A DNA stretch of 64,000 bases from Streptomyces tsukubensis (GCF_009296025.1 NZ_CP045178.1:2666001-2730000), one strand, 5' to 3'; numbered from the stretch's first letter, positions 8,301 to 16,642 are shown. The notes: generated from the sequence alone by a model not told the origin. Translations and numbers: made by a program.

Positions 8301-8342
8301 CTTGCGTAGATTAATTCTTACGTAGATGGATTCTTACGTAGA
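8301..8342 (-). promoter_or_regulatory. Three 10-bp repeats phased at 16 bp, promoter of the ATPase
   Basis: CTTGCGTAGA at 8301-8310, CTTACGTAGA at 8317-8326 and again at 8333-8342: exact 16-base spacing in an AT-rich island. The location just upstream of the ATPase start suggests an operator bound co-operatively. No regulator gene is adjacent, so self-control is possible. Confidence 0.55.
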
Positions 8343-8416
8343 ATCAATCCTACTTCACTGGCCGAGCGTGCCGCCGCGTGGCTGGACGCGTGGCTGGACG
8401 GCCTGTACAGACACGC

Positions 8417-8452
8417 GTCCGGTGGCCCCGGCAACAACCGGAGCCACCGGAC
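8417..8452 (-). terminator. Terminator hairpin of the GH92 gene
   Basis: A 15-bp stem (8417-8431 with 8438-8452) with one G-U pair and a 6-base loop lies 10 bases past the stop codon of the mannosidase gene. There is no T run, as is common in Streptomyces. Confidence 0.7.
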
Positions 8453-8462
8453 AGGTCGAGGT

Positions 8463-10877
8463 TCACTTCCGGGCGACCCCCACCGGCGGTGGCGCGTCTC
8501 CCGTGCCCGTGCCCCAGGTGGAGGGCTTCTCCCCCACCGTGAAAGTGAGGTTCCTGCCCGAGCGGATGTCGTCCGTCGTCAGGTACGTGTGCGACTGGTC
8601 TCGGTGGTCGAGTCGGGCCGACCGCACGTAGCGATGGGTTGCCGAGGTGCCCTCGGCCGAGATCGTGAAGCGGCCCTCGGGGTAGTAGCCACGATCCAGT
8701 TTCAGGTCCACGCGGTCGAAGACCGGGGTGCTCAGGCCCCAGCTGTCCGTGCCCGGCTGCACAGGGAAGACGCCGATCGAGGAGAGCACCATCCACGCGG
8801 ACATGGTGCCCAGGTCGTCATTGCCCGTCATCCCTGTCGGGGTGTCCGTGAACAGCGTCAGCGCCGAGTGGACCACGTCCGTGGTCTTCCAGGGGCTGCC
8901 CGTCGAGAGGTACGTGTAGGGCGCGATGAGGTCGGGTTCGTTCTGCGGGTTGTACTTGTCCGCGTTGTAGTAGTCGTACGGCCCGTTCACCCATACGTCC
9001 CTGGCGGTCTTCACCGGGTCCTGGAGGAGCTGGTCGTAGGCGAAGAACGAGTCCAGGCGCTGCTCCGCCGCGGTCTTTCCGCCGATCAGGCCGATCATGC
9101 CGTTCAGGTCCTGCGGGACCATCCACTGGTACTGCCACGACGTGCCCTCGTGGAATCCCTCGCTCTGGGCCGGGTCGGCCGGGCCGGCGAAGGCACCCTT
9201 GTCGTCGCGGGCGCGGAAGAAGCCCGTCGTGGGGTCGAAGATCTTCCGGTAGTTCTGGGCGCGGCCCGCGTAGCGGTCGGCGTCCTCGTCGTGTCCGAGG
9301 TCGCGCGCCATCTGGGCGAGCATCGCGTCGGAGAGCGCGTACTCCAGGGTGGCCGAGGCCCCGTGGTCGAAGTCCGAGTCGCCGGGTTTCGCGTGCGTCC
9401 GGCCCTTGATGTAGGGCGCGTAACCGTCCTTCAGGTACTGGGTGTTGGCTTCCCTGCCGACTGCCGGGGAGGCGGTGGGCGGCACCCCGTCCGCGTTCTT
9501 CTTGAGCGCCGCGTACGCCTCCTCCTCGTGACCCTTCAGCAGTCCCTGCTGGTAGGCGTTGGTGAGGAAGGGGGTGACCGGGTCGCCGGTCATGATGTTC
9601 GTCTCCACCGTGCCGTAGCCCCATTTGGGGAGCCAGCCGCCCTCCTTGTCGATCCGCAGGACCGACAGCGCCATGTCCCGCGACTCACGCGGGGCGAGCA
9701 GCGAAAGGAGCTGCGTCTGGGTGCGGTAGGTGTCCCAGAGCGACCAGTTCTGGTAGTAGTCGAACCCCTTGGCGCTGTGCGCCTTCTGGTCCCAGCCCTT
9801 GTAGCGGCCGTCCGCGTCGCTGCCGATGTTGGGCGCGAGGAACGAGCGGTACAGCGACGAGTAGAAGGTGCGCCGCAGAGTGGTGTCGCCGCCCTGGGCT
9901 TCGACCAGTTCGAGCCGCTTCTCCCACGCCCGGTCGGCCGCGTCCTTCACCGCCGAGAACGAGTGGCCGCCCTCCGCGCGCAGGTTGCCGGCCGCGCCCG
10001 CGGCGTCCACGTAGCTGATCGCCGTGGTGGCCTCGACGGTACGGTCCTCCCGTGTGTCGAAGCGGGCGTACGCGCCGTTACGGCCGGTACTCGTGGAGCT
10101 CTTGGAGCCGGCCGTGACCTTGGCGCCGTTCCACGTGCCGAAGGAGGTGAAGGGCCGGTCGAAGCGAGTGATCGTGTAGACCGTGTACGGCTTGGTGTCC
10201 TGGCAGAAGCCCTTGCCCGTGATGGCCGTACGGATGGTGCGCGAGTCCAGTACCTCCACGCCGGTCGAGGCGTTCTTGTGCAGCGCCTGACCGGCGTTGA
10301 GCATCACGTTGGCCTTGTCGGTGGCCGGGAACGTGTAACGCTGAGCCGCCGTACGGGTGGTGGCGCTCAGCTCGGCCCCGATACCGCCGTACGACTTCAG
10401 CCCGACCCGGTAGTAGCCCGGGTGGGCCTCCTCGTCGTCGTGGTCGTACTCGGCGGCGTACTTGCTGTAGTCGGTCTCCGTGACGTCCCCGGTGGTGGGA
10501 AGGACCGGCAGGTCGCCGCCGAGCCCGCAGCCGACGCCCGAGATGTGCACGGAGCTGAAACCCCGTATGCGGCTGTCGCTGTAGCTGTAGCCCGTCGTGT
10601 GGCCGGTGTCCGGCGAGAGCTGCACCATGCCGAAGGGGACCGCCGCGCCCGGATAGGTGTTGCCGTCGTTCTCGCTGCCGATGAACGGGTTCACCAAGTC
10701 GGTCAAGTGGTCGTCGGCGGCGTGGTGGCGCGCGGCTGCCCCCTTCGCCGTCCGGGCCTCCGTCTGTGCCGTCTGCGCCTGTGCGGGTGTGACCGCGGCT
10801 CCGCCCAGCAGGGCGGCGCCCGCGAGGAACACGAGCAGGTTTCTACCGGGGCGCCTCATACGATCAGGGCGTCTCAT
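8463..10877 (-). CDS. Secreted GH92 alpha-1,2-mannosidase
   Basis: Glycoside hydrolase family 92 enzymes are calcium-dependent exo-alpha-mannosidases. Signature blocks are plain: VNPFIGSENDGNTYPGA with VPFGMVQLSPDT (residues 60-95), GCGLGGDLPVLP, NWSLWDTYRTQ, and near the C-terminus GNDDLGTMSAWMVLSSIG, which carries catalytic acidic residues. Total length of 804 is normal for the family. The N-terminus has two arginine clusters, a hydrophobic run (LLVFLAGAALLGGAAV) and a probable cleavage after AQA, so it is exported. ATG 10877 or ATG 10859 may be the start. It is transcribed alone, with two LacI-like operators upstream, so probably induced by mannose-containing sugars. Confidence 0.93.
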   Translation of the reverse strand: MRRPDRMRRPGRNLLVFLAGAALLGGAAVTPAQAQTAQTEARTAKGAAARHHAADDHLTDLVNPFIGSENDGNTYPGAAVPFGMVQLSPDTGHTTGYSYSDSRIRGFSSVHISGVGCGLGGDLPVLPTTGDVTETDYSKYAAEYDHDDEEAHPGYYRVGLKSYGGIGAELSATTRTAAQRYTFPATDKANVMLNAGQALHKNASTGVEVLDSRTIRTAITGKGFCQDTKPYTVYTITRFDRPFTSFGTWNGAKVTAGSKSSTSTGRNGAYARFDTREDRTVEATTAISYVDAAGAAGNLRAEGGHSFSAVKDAADRAWEKRLELVEAQGGDTTLRRTFYSSLYRSFLAPNIGSDADGRYKGWDQKAHSAKGFDYYQNWSLWDTYRTQTQLLSLLAPRESRDMALSVLRIDKEGGWLPKWGYGTVETNIMTGDPVTPFLTNAYQQGLLKGHEEEAYAALKKNADGVPPTASPAVGREANTQYLKDGYAPYIKGRTHAKPGDSDFDHGASATLEYALSDAMLAQMARDLGHDEDADRYAGRAQNYRKIFDPTTGFFRARDDKGAFAGPADPAQSEGFHEGTSWQYQWMVPQDLNGMIGLIGGKTAAEQRLDSFFAYDQLLQDPVKTARDVWVNGPYDYYNADKYNPQNEPDLIAPYTYLSTGSPWKTTDVVHSALTLFTDTPTGMTGNDDLGTMSAWMVLSSIGVFPVQPGTDSWGLSTPVFDRVDLKLDRGYYPEGRFTISAEGTSATHRYVRSARLDHRDQSHTYLTTDDIRSGRNLTFTVGEKPSTWGTGTGDAPPPVGVARK

Positions 10878-10899
10878 GGGTACGGGGCCTCATCTCTCG

Positions 10900-10912
10900 T
10901 GACATCGTTGTC
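10900..10912. promoter_or_regulatory. LacI-family-like operator, proximal
   Basis: TGACATCGTTGTC differs by one base from the perfect distal site at 11108-11120. It lies 23 bases before the GH92 start, where a bound repressor would block transcription. Confidence 0.5.
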
Positions 10913-11107
10913 GGTTGGCGGTCGCCCGTCGGCGGTCGCCCGTCGGCGGTTGCCCATCGGCGGTTGTCGGTTGTCGGTTGGCCCGTTGACGGTTGGCGTA
11001 GACGTTGCCTGTCCCAGCTGTCGCCTTTCGGGTGTCGGTTGCCGGCGGGGAGCGGGGGTGAGGGCGAGAGCGCGGCTGCGGGTTCGGGGTTCGGGTACGG
11101 CGGCCCG
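10913..11107. repeat. GTCGG/CGGTTG-rich repeats upstream of the GH92 gene
   Basis: Irregular direct repeats: GGCGGTCGCCCGTC occurs twice near 10917-10945, then several copies of CGGTTGTCGGTTG up to about 10995. The whole stretch from 10878 to 11501 contains no convincing gene. Confidence 0.6.
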
Positions 11108-11120
11108 TGACAACGTTGTC
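11108..11120. promoter_or_regulatory. LacI-family-like operator, distal
   Basis: TGACAACGTTGTC contains the 12-bp perfect palindrome GACAACGTTGTC with a central CG, the form bound by LacI-family regulators. It is 208 bases from the proximal copy. Confidence 0.55.
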
Positions 11121-11501
11121 TCGCTACCCCGGAACCGCGGTCACGGACATCGGTGGCGGTGTCCCTCGTGCGGGAGTCGCTGTCCCACTCCACGTCCTCC
11201 CGTCACCAAGAGCGTCAAGGTGCGACAGCACCCAACAACTTCGCGCTGTGCCCTGACTGTTTACCTGCGGCGGCAGGCCCTGTAAACCATTCGTGTCCCG
11301 ATTCGCCCAGGAGCCGCGCAGAAGATCCCCCGATCCCCCCGAACCGTCGAACCGTCGAACCGTCGAACCGGCAGACCTTCGAACCCGTGAACGCGGGTAC
11401 CCACGGGTCCCTCGGTGCCCGCCCGGGTGCGAGGTTCGCCCCCCCCGCCCCGGCACCCGCGTCCCGTTCCGTCCCCTCCTTTCCCCTCCCGTCCCGTCCC
11501 G

Positions 11502-12320
11502 TCAGGCGTCGCGGCGCCGCACGATCCGGGTGGCGGCCACGAGGGCCGCCGCGCTCCACGCGGCCAGGAGCGCGACCGCGAGTCCCGCTCCGTAGGGCGC
11601 CGGCCCGTCGGCGACGAACCGTGCACCCGCCGCCAGTGGCAGGAACCGTGCGATCTCGGCGATCGAGTCGACCGGCACCATGCCGAGGACCGCCGGGATC
11701 ACGAGCAGCAGCAGGAAGAGTGCGGTGATCGTCCCCGCCGAGTGGCGTACGACGGCACCCAGGCCCACGGCGATCACGCTCATGAGGGCGAGGTACAGGG
11801 CGATGGCCAGTATCCGGCCGGTCACTTCGGTGAGGTCGAGTACGGAGACGTCCATGAAGAGCGCGCCCGCGGCCGTTCCCGCCGCACCGAGAACCAGCCC
11901 GGTCACGAAGGCGACCGAGGCCAGGACCATGCTCTTCGCCAGCAGCACGCGGCCCCGGTCCGGCACGCACTGGAAGGTGTGGACGATGCCGCCCGTCGCG
12001 TACTCCCCCGTGACGGAGAGCATGGCGAGTCCGGCCGTGACGAAGACCAGGACGTAGATCGCGGTGAACGCGACCGGTTCCGCGGCGGAGGCTCCCTTGT
12101 CGTGGAGGGTGACGGCGACGGACGAGGTCGTCAGCCCCGTCACCACCACCGCGGTGAGCAGGAACAGCCAGGTCGAGCGGAGGGTGGTGAGTTTGGTCCA
12201 CTCGGCGGCGAGTGCGCCCCTCATCGGGCGGGCGGCGGGAACGGGACCGTGGGCGAAAGTGGCGGTGGCGGTGGCAGAGGTGGTGGCGGTGGCGGTGGCG
12301 GATTCCAGGGGGTGCGTCAT
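11502..12320 (-). CDS. ABC-2 type transporter permease
   Basis: A 272-residue membrane protein with about six hydrophobic segments: STWLFLLTAVVVTGL, FTAIYVLVFVTAGLAML, LASVAFVTGLVLGAAG, ILAIALYLALMSVIAVGL, ALFLLLLVIPAVLGMV and the last near LAVALLAAWSAAALVA. The N-terminal 30 residues are Thr/Ala-rich low complexity before the typical AAEWTKLTTLRSTW entry. It lies 96 bases after the ATPase gene on the same strand and should form the membrane half of one exporter. Proteins of this type in Streptomyces often export peptides or confer antibiotic tolerance; the substrate is unknown. Confidence 0.88.
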   Translation of the reverse strand: MTHPLESATATATTSATATATFAHGPVPAARPMRGALAAEWTKLTTLRSTWLFLLTAVVVTGLTTSSVAVTLHDKGASAAEPVAFTAIYVLVFVTAGLAMLSVTGEYATGGIVHTFQCVPDRGRVLLAKSMVLASVAFVTGLVLGAAGTAAGALFMDVSVLDLTEVTGRILAIALYLALMSVIAVGLGAVVRHSAGTITALFLLLLVIPAVLGMVPVDSIAEIARFLPLAAGARFVADGPAPYGAGLAVALLAAWSAAALVAATRIVRRRDA

Positions 12321-12416
12321 CGCTGTGTCCTTCGGGTCGGGGGCAGCGTGGGACTCCGGGGCAGAGTGGGAGTCCCTGGCTGGAAAGGAGTCGGTCCGGG
12401 GTGGCGATACCGGGGT

Positions 12417-13346
12417 TCAAGCCGCCGTGGGTGTCGGCCTCTGTCCGTACTCCACGGCGTCCGACGTCAGCCGCATGTACGCGGACTCCAGTGATGTCCC
12501 CGAGGCGCGCAGCTCGTGCAGCCGTACGTGGCGCTCGTGGGCCAGGTCTCCGACGCGTTCCAGGCCCAGCCCTGTGACGTCCAGTTCCCCCGGCGCGCTC
12601 TCCCGCACCCGGGCGCCCTCGTCGGTGAGGACCCCCGCGAAGGCCCGTAGTGCCTCCGGCTCGGGGCCGCGCACGGTGACGGCTCCCGTGCGACCCCTGG
12701 CCAAGATGTCGGTGACGGGGGCCTCTGCGATCAGCCGTCCCTTGCCGATGACGACCAGTCGGTCCGCGGTGCGTTCCATCTCGCTCATGAGGTGGCTGGA
12801 GACGAGGACCGTGCGGCCCTCCCCGGCGAGTGTGCGCAGCAGGGTCCGGATCCACCGCACCCCGTCGGGGTCGAGGCCGTTGACCGGCTCGTCGAGCAGC
12901 AGCAGTCCCGGGTCTCCGAGCAACGCTCCCGCGATGCCGAGCCGTTGGGCCATGCCGAGCGAGTAGGAACCCGCTCGTTCGCCCGCCACGTCGGTGAGGC
13001 CCACGATGTCCAGGACCTCGGCCACGCGCCGCGCCCCCATGCCCTGGCTGCTGGCCATGGCCAGCAGGTGGCCGCGGGCGGTACGCCTCGGGTGCGCGGC
13101 CCTGGCGTCCAGCAGGGCGCCCACCTCACGAAGGGGCTGGGCGAACTCCCCGTACCGCTTGCCGTTGATGAGCGCCGTCCCCGACGTGGGGCGGTCGAGC
13201 CCCAGGATCATCCGCATCGTGGTGGACTTGCCCGCGCCGTTGGGGCCGAGGAACCCGGTGACCTTTCCGGGGACCACGTCCACCGTCAGCGCGTCCACGG
13301 CGGTCCTCCCGCCGTATCTTTTGGTGAGCCCCCGCAGCGTGAGCAT
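12417..13346 (-). CDS. ABC transporter ATP-binding protein
   Basis: A 309-residue nucleotide-binding subunit. Walker A is GPNGAGKST near residue 40, Q-loop in the region of MRMILGLD, signature SYSLGMAQRLGIA, Walker B LLLLDEPVNGLD, and the H-loop VLVSSHLMSEME. The tail after residue 210 is the domain found in drug-exporter ATPases with ABC-2 permeases. Start at ATG 13346. It is first in a two-gene leftward operon with the permease and diverges from a response regulator gene; the 341-base gap holds two tandem inverted repeats suited to control both. Confidence 0.92.
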   Translation of the reverse strand: MLTLRGLTKRYGGRTAVDALTVDVVPGKVTGFLGPNGAGKSTTMRMILGLDRPTSGTALINGKRYGEFAQPLREVGALLDARAAHPRRTARGHLLAMASSQGMGARRVAEVLDIVGLTDVAGERAGSYSLGMAQRLGIAGALLGDPGLLLLDEPVNGLDPDGVRWIRTLLRTLAGEGRTVLVSSHLMSEMERTADRLVVIGKGRLIAEAPVTDILARGRTGAVTVRGPEPEALRAFAGVLTDEGARVRESAPGELDVTGLGLERVGDLAHERHVRLHELRASGTSLESAYMRLTSDAVEYGQRPTPTAA

Positions 13347-13431
13347 CGTGTGTGCCTTCCTCTCCTGCCGTCTCCGGCCTCGTCCGTGCTTCGTTCGCGC
13401 TACGGCCGTCCCGCATCCGCGTTTCCTATAC

Positions 13432-13476
13432 CTCGTACGCCTCGTACGCCTCGTACGCCTCGTACGCCTCGTACGC
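13432..13476. repeat. Five tandem copies of a 9-bp unit
   Basis: CTCGTACGC is repeated exactly at 13432, 13441, 13450, 13459 and 13468. Each unit contains the self-complementary CGTACG. It stands in the control region between the ABC exporter and the response regulator. Confidence 0.95.
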
Positions 13477-13524
13477 CGGGGACGACGCTACGGAGCGGCA
13501 GGGCGCCGCACAGGGGGCATCGGT

Positions 13525-13560
13525 AGGGACCTTCCCTGTACTGCGGTAGGGACCTTCCCT
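13525..13560. promoter_or_regulatory. Two tandem inverted repeats, probable response-regulator sites
   Basis: AGGGACCTTCCCT (arms AGGGA and TCCCT) at 13525-13537 and again at 13548-13560, 23 bases apart, within a longer 22-bp direct repeat (13521-13542 and 13544-13565). The spacing of about two helical turns and the divergent setting suggest binding by the adjacent NarL-type regulator. Confidence 0.55.
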
Positions 13561-13687
13561 GTACTTTCGTCGGATGTTCCGGGGCCGGGCGCCCGGCAGA
13601 GTGGTGGCGCCGGGCCCGTCGAGTACGGGGCAACGGGTGCGCGGTAACGGGGGCGGGACGCAACAGGCCGGGAGGAGACGGGGCGGG

Positions 13688-14356
13688 ATGATCCGAGTGG
13701 TGCTCGCTGACGACGAGTCGATGGTCAGGGCGGGGATCCGGGCGATCCTGGCGGCGGGTGAGATCGAGGTGGTCGCCGAGGCGTCCGACGGCCACGCGGC
13801 CGTGGAGGCGGTGGCCGCGTACCGCCCCGACGTCTGTCTCCTCGACATCCGTATGCCGGGGCTCGACGGGCTGCGGGCCGCCGAGGAGCTGCGAACGGTC
13901 GCGCCGACGACGGCGGTGGCCATGCTGACGACGTTCTCCGAGGACGAGTACATCGTCAGCGCCCTCGGCTCCGGAGCCGCCGGGTTCCTGCTGAAGTCGG
14001 GAAGCCCGAGGGAACTGATCGCCGGTGTCCAGGCCATCGCGGGCGGCGGGGCCTACCTCTCGCCGAGCGTGGCGCGCCGGGTCATCGGACATCTCGGCGC
14101 GGGGAGCCGCTTCGGAAGGGAGACGGCGGCGCGCGCCCGTCTCGCCGGGCTGACCCCGCGTGAACGGGAGGTCCTGGCACAGATCGGGGCCGGGCTCTCC
14201 AACGCGGAGATCGCGGGACGTCTGCACGTGGTCGAGTCGACGGTGAAGTCCTTCGTCAGCCAGATCTTCATCCGTCTCGGACTCAGGAACAGGGTGCAGG
14301 CCGCCGTACTGGCCCACGAGGCGGGACTCACGGACGATGTGCGCCTCGAAGGGTGA
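13688..14356 (+). CDS. NarL/LuxR-type response regulator
   Basis: 222 residues. The receiver domain has acidic pair Asp8-Asp9, phosphorylation site Asp53 in CLLDIRMPG, and a Lys in FLLKSGSP. The C-terminal GerE-type helix-turn-helix is LTPREREVLAQIGAGLSN followed by EIAGRLHVVESTVKSF. ATG 13688 follows GGAGG; the open frame from 13574 has no such site. The stop overlaps the kinase gene by 20 bases. Together with the divergent ABC exporter this is a sensing-export module, probably answering membrane or antibiotic stress, as judged from similar arrangements in the genus. Confidence 0.93.
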   Translation: MIRVVLADDESMVRAGIRAILAAGEIEVVAEASDGHAAVEAVAAYRPDVCLLDIRMPGLDGLRAAEELRTVAPTTAVAMLTTFSEDEYIVSALGSGAAGFLLKSGSPRELIAGVQAIAGGGAYLSPSVARRVIGHLGAGSRFGRETAARARLAGLTPREREVLAQIGAGLSNAEIAGRLHVVESTVKSFVSQIFIRLGLRNRVQAAVLAHEAGLTDDVRLEG

Positions 14357-16157
14357 GCGGTGGAGGGGCGGACAGTGGCGCGGCGGATTCGGGCGGGCCG
14401 TCCCCGCGTCGCGGCGGGCTCGGCTGCTCGACGCCGCGCTGTGGCTGCTGCTCTGCGCCGCGCCGGTGACCGGAGCGGTATCCGCGGGCGGTCCTGACAC
14501 CGTCACCACCGCGGTCGGTGTTCCGCTGCTCGGGGTGGCCACATGGCTGGGCAGGCGGTGGCCGGTGGCCGCCGCCGCTGTGCCGCTCGCGCTGAGCCTC
14601 GCGCTCGATCCGGAGATGCTGACCCCGCTGTACTGGCCCGCACTGGCCGTCTTCGGCTACCTCGCGGGACGCAGGTCGGCGGCGGGACGGCCCGCGCTGT
14701 GGCTGCTCGGCGCGGCGGCCTTCGCCGGGCTGCCGCTCTGCGCGTTGGTGGCGCGCGATCTGTGGGGCTGGCCCACGCAGTTGCTCACCCTGCTGTTCAG
14801 TACCGGGCTGCCGTGGCTGCTCGGCCGCCATCGCCGTACGTACGCGGAGCTGACCCGGGCGGGCTGGCGGCTGGCGGAGCGCATGGAACGCGAGCAGCAG
14901 GCGGTGGCCGACCGTACCCGGGCGCGTGAACGGGCCAGGATCGCGGGCGACATGCACGACTCGTTGGGCCACGATCTGACGCTGCTCGCCGTACGCGCGG
15001 GGGTGCTTGAGGTCGATCCCGGTCTCGACGCCACCAGGCAGGCCGCCGTGGGAGAGCTGCGGGAGGCCGCCGCCGAGGCGACGGAGAGGCTGCGGGAGAT
15101 CATCGGCGTACTGCGGGCCGAAGGTGAGGACGCTCCGGTCACCCCGGCGCGGGAGGACCCGTCGGCACTGGTCGTACGGGCGAGGGCCTCCGGTGTGCCG
15201 GTGACGCTGGAGCGCGACGACAGTACGGACGGCCTCCCCCCGATGGTGGGTCCCGCGGTGCGGCGCGTGGTGCAGGAGTCCCTGACCAACGCGGCCAAAC
15301 ACGCGCCGGGCGCGAGGGTACGGGTCGCCGTCGTACGCGAGCGGTCCGCACTACGGGTACGGGTGGTGACGGACCCAGCCTCGACGGGCCCTCTCCCGGG
15401 TGTCGCCTCGGGCGGCTCGGGGCTGGTGGGTCTGGACGAACGCGTACGGCTGGCGGGCGGTTCGCTGCGCGCGGGACGCACGGTGGACGGCGGGTTCGAG
15501 GTGGTGGCGGAGTTCGGCGCGAGTACGACGGCCGGGGCGGGAGCCGGGGCAGAGGGGGCGGGAGCGGAGGTGGTGAGCCCGCCGTCTGTCGGCCCGTTCG
15601 CACTCGCGGAACCAAGCCTCGGCGCGGGGGCTCTCTTCGCGCCTGTGGGAGGCAGCCCCGGCGCAGGGGCACTCTCCGCGCCTGTGGGAGGCAGCCCCGG
15701 CGCGGAGGCACTGCCCGCGACCACGGAGGGCAGCCCCGGCGCGGAGGCACTGCCCGCGACCACGGAGGGCAGCCCCGGCTCCGCCGCCCTGTCCGCTCTC
15801 GAACTTGAGCGGGCCAGGAGCCGGGTCCGCAGGGGGCTTACGCAGACGGTGGTGGCGCCGCTGGCCGTGCTGGCCGGGATTCTGGTGCTGATGGCCCCGA
15901 TCAGCCTGGCGAGTTCTTCGCTCTCGGTCCTCGACGGGGACCGGTACGACGTACTGCGGGTGGGTGAGTCACGGGAGAAGGCGGAGGCCGGGCTACCGGT
16001 GTACACGCGGGACGGGCCGCCGGACGGCGCGCCGCGCACGCCCCGCGGACAGGAGTGTGTCTACTACGGCACTCGGATCGCCTCCTCGGACGCCTACCGT
16101 CTCTGCTTCGAGGACGGCAGGATCGCCTCCAAGGCGCGGGTGGGAACGGGCGGTTGA
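14337..16157 (+). CDS. NarL-family sensor kinase with C-terminal membrane-anchored module
   Basis: 606 residues, longer than the usual 380-450. Residues 30-160 contain about five membrane segments. HisKA_3 follows, with His207 in DMHDSLGHDL, and the ATPase domain has QESLTNAAKHAPG and GGSGLVGLDERVRLAGG. After it comes a Gly/Ala/Pro linker with 13-residue repeats (GSPGAEALPATTE), then a membrane segment near residue 510 (VVAPLAVLAGILVLMAP) and a small probably external module with YDVLRVGESREKAEAGLP and CVYYGTR, like the SmpA/BamE-type fold. ATG 14337 lies inside the regulator gene, so translation is probably coupled. The extra module may be the sensory part or a partner-binding part. Confidence 0.9.
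   Translation: MCASKGERWRGGQWRGGFGRAVPASRRARLLDAALWLLLCAAPVTGAVSAGGPDTVTTAVGVPLLGVATWLGRRWPVAAAAVPLALSLALDPEMLTPLYWPALAVFGYLAGRRSAAGRPALWLLGAAAFAGLPLCALVARDLWGWPTQLLTLLFSTGLPWLLGRHRRTYAELTRAGWRLAERMEREQQAVADRTRARERARIAGDMHDSLGHDLTLLAVRAGVLEVDPGLDATRQAAVGELREAAAEATERLREIIGVLRAEGEDAPVTPAREDPSALVVRARASGVPVTLERDDSTDGLPPMVGPAVRRVVQESLTNAAKHAPGARVRVAVVRERSALRVRVVTDPASTGPLPGVASGGSGLVGLDERVRLAGGSLRAGRTVDGGFEVVAEFGASTTAGAGAGAEGAGAEVVSPPSVGPFALAEPSLGAGALFAPVGGSPGAGALSAPVGGSPGAEALPATTEGSPGAEALPATTEGSPGSAALSALELERARSRVRRGLTQTVVAPLAVLAGILVLMAPISLASSSLSVLDGDRYDVLRVGESREKAEAGLPVYTRDGPPDGAPRTPRGQECVYYGTRIASSDAYRLCFEDGRIASKARVGTGG
15651..15767 (+). repeat. Three 39-bp in-frame repeats in the kinase linker
   Basis: Units at 15651-15689, 15690-15728 and 15729-15767; the last two are identical, the first diverged, with partial copies on both sides. 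Each codes 13 residues, so copy-number change keeps the frame. Confidence 0.9.
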
Positions 16158-16213
16158 CAACCCCCTGATCTCCCTGCCCCTGCCTCCCGGTCAGGACGGC
16201 ACGCGGGAGCGTG

Positions 16214-16254
16214 CGGGGCCCCGGGTGGCCGACCTCACCGGCCCCGGGGCCCCG
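16214..16254. terminator. Bidirectional hairpin terminator
   Basis: A 12-bp perfect GC stem (CGGGGCCCCGGG at 16214-16225 with 16243-16254) between the kinase gene and the convergent small gene. No T run. Confidence 0.65.
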
Positions 16255-16303
16255 CCGCCCCTCCGCGCGCCCCGGCTCCGTACTGGGAAGACGGGGCGCG
16301 GGC

Positions 16304-16642
16304 TCAAGTGGCCTCGGTGCGCCACAAGTAGCTGAGGCCCAGGTTCGGCAGGCGTCCCTCGTGGTCGGCCTGCGGATGGTGGGGGCTCAGCGCGCAGACG
16401 ACTGTCACGCCGTCGAAGTCACTGCCGAAGAAGGCCGCTCGCAGGGCACCGGCGACGACGGGCGACACCTCCGCCACCGCACCGCAGATCTCCCGGCCCA
16501 AGGGGGCCTTCACCGGGGTGCCGCCCTGTGCGGCAGCCGACGGGCCGCAGGTCCTGGGGGTAGTGCGGGAGGCGGGTTGTCCGCCGACGGGGTCCGTACC
16601 GTCCGGGCCACTGTCCTCACCTGATTCCCTGTCCTCGCACAC
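16304..16642 (-). CDS. Hypothetical small protein
   Basis: Up to 112 residues from a GTG at 16642. The C-terminal two thirds has very strong GC3 bias and a conserved-looking core, ICGAVAEVSPVVAGALRAAF followed by VVCALSPHHPQAD and a WRTEAT end. The N-terminal 40 residues are Pro/Thr/Gly-rich and may not be translated; a later start is possible. I do not recognise the family. It lies upstream of and divergent from the XRE/DUF397 pair. The coding call rests on codon bias. Confidence 0.5.
   Translation of the reverse strand: MCEDRESGEDSGPDGTDPVGGQPASRTTPRTCGPSAAAQGGTPVKAPLGREICGAVAEVSPVVAGALRAAFFGSDFDGVTVVCALSPHHPQADHEGRLPNLGLSYLWRTEAT

Noticed and set aside
8589..11285. Very long plus-strand open frame (898 codons) opposite the GH92 gene
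   Set aside because: It is the antisense frame of a gene with extreme GC3 bias; its protein is Arg/Val/Gly-rich without domain motifs, while the minus strand shows all GH92 signatures.
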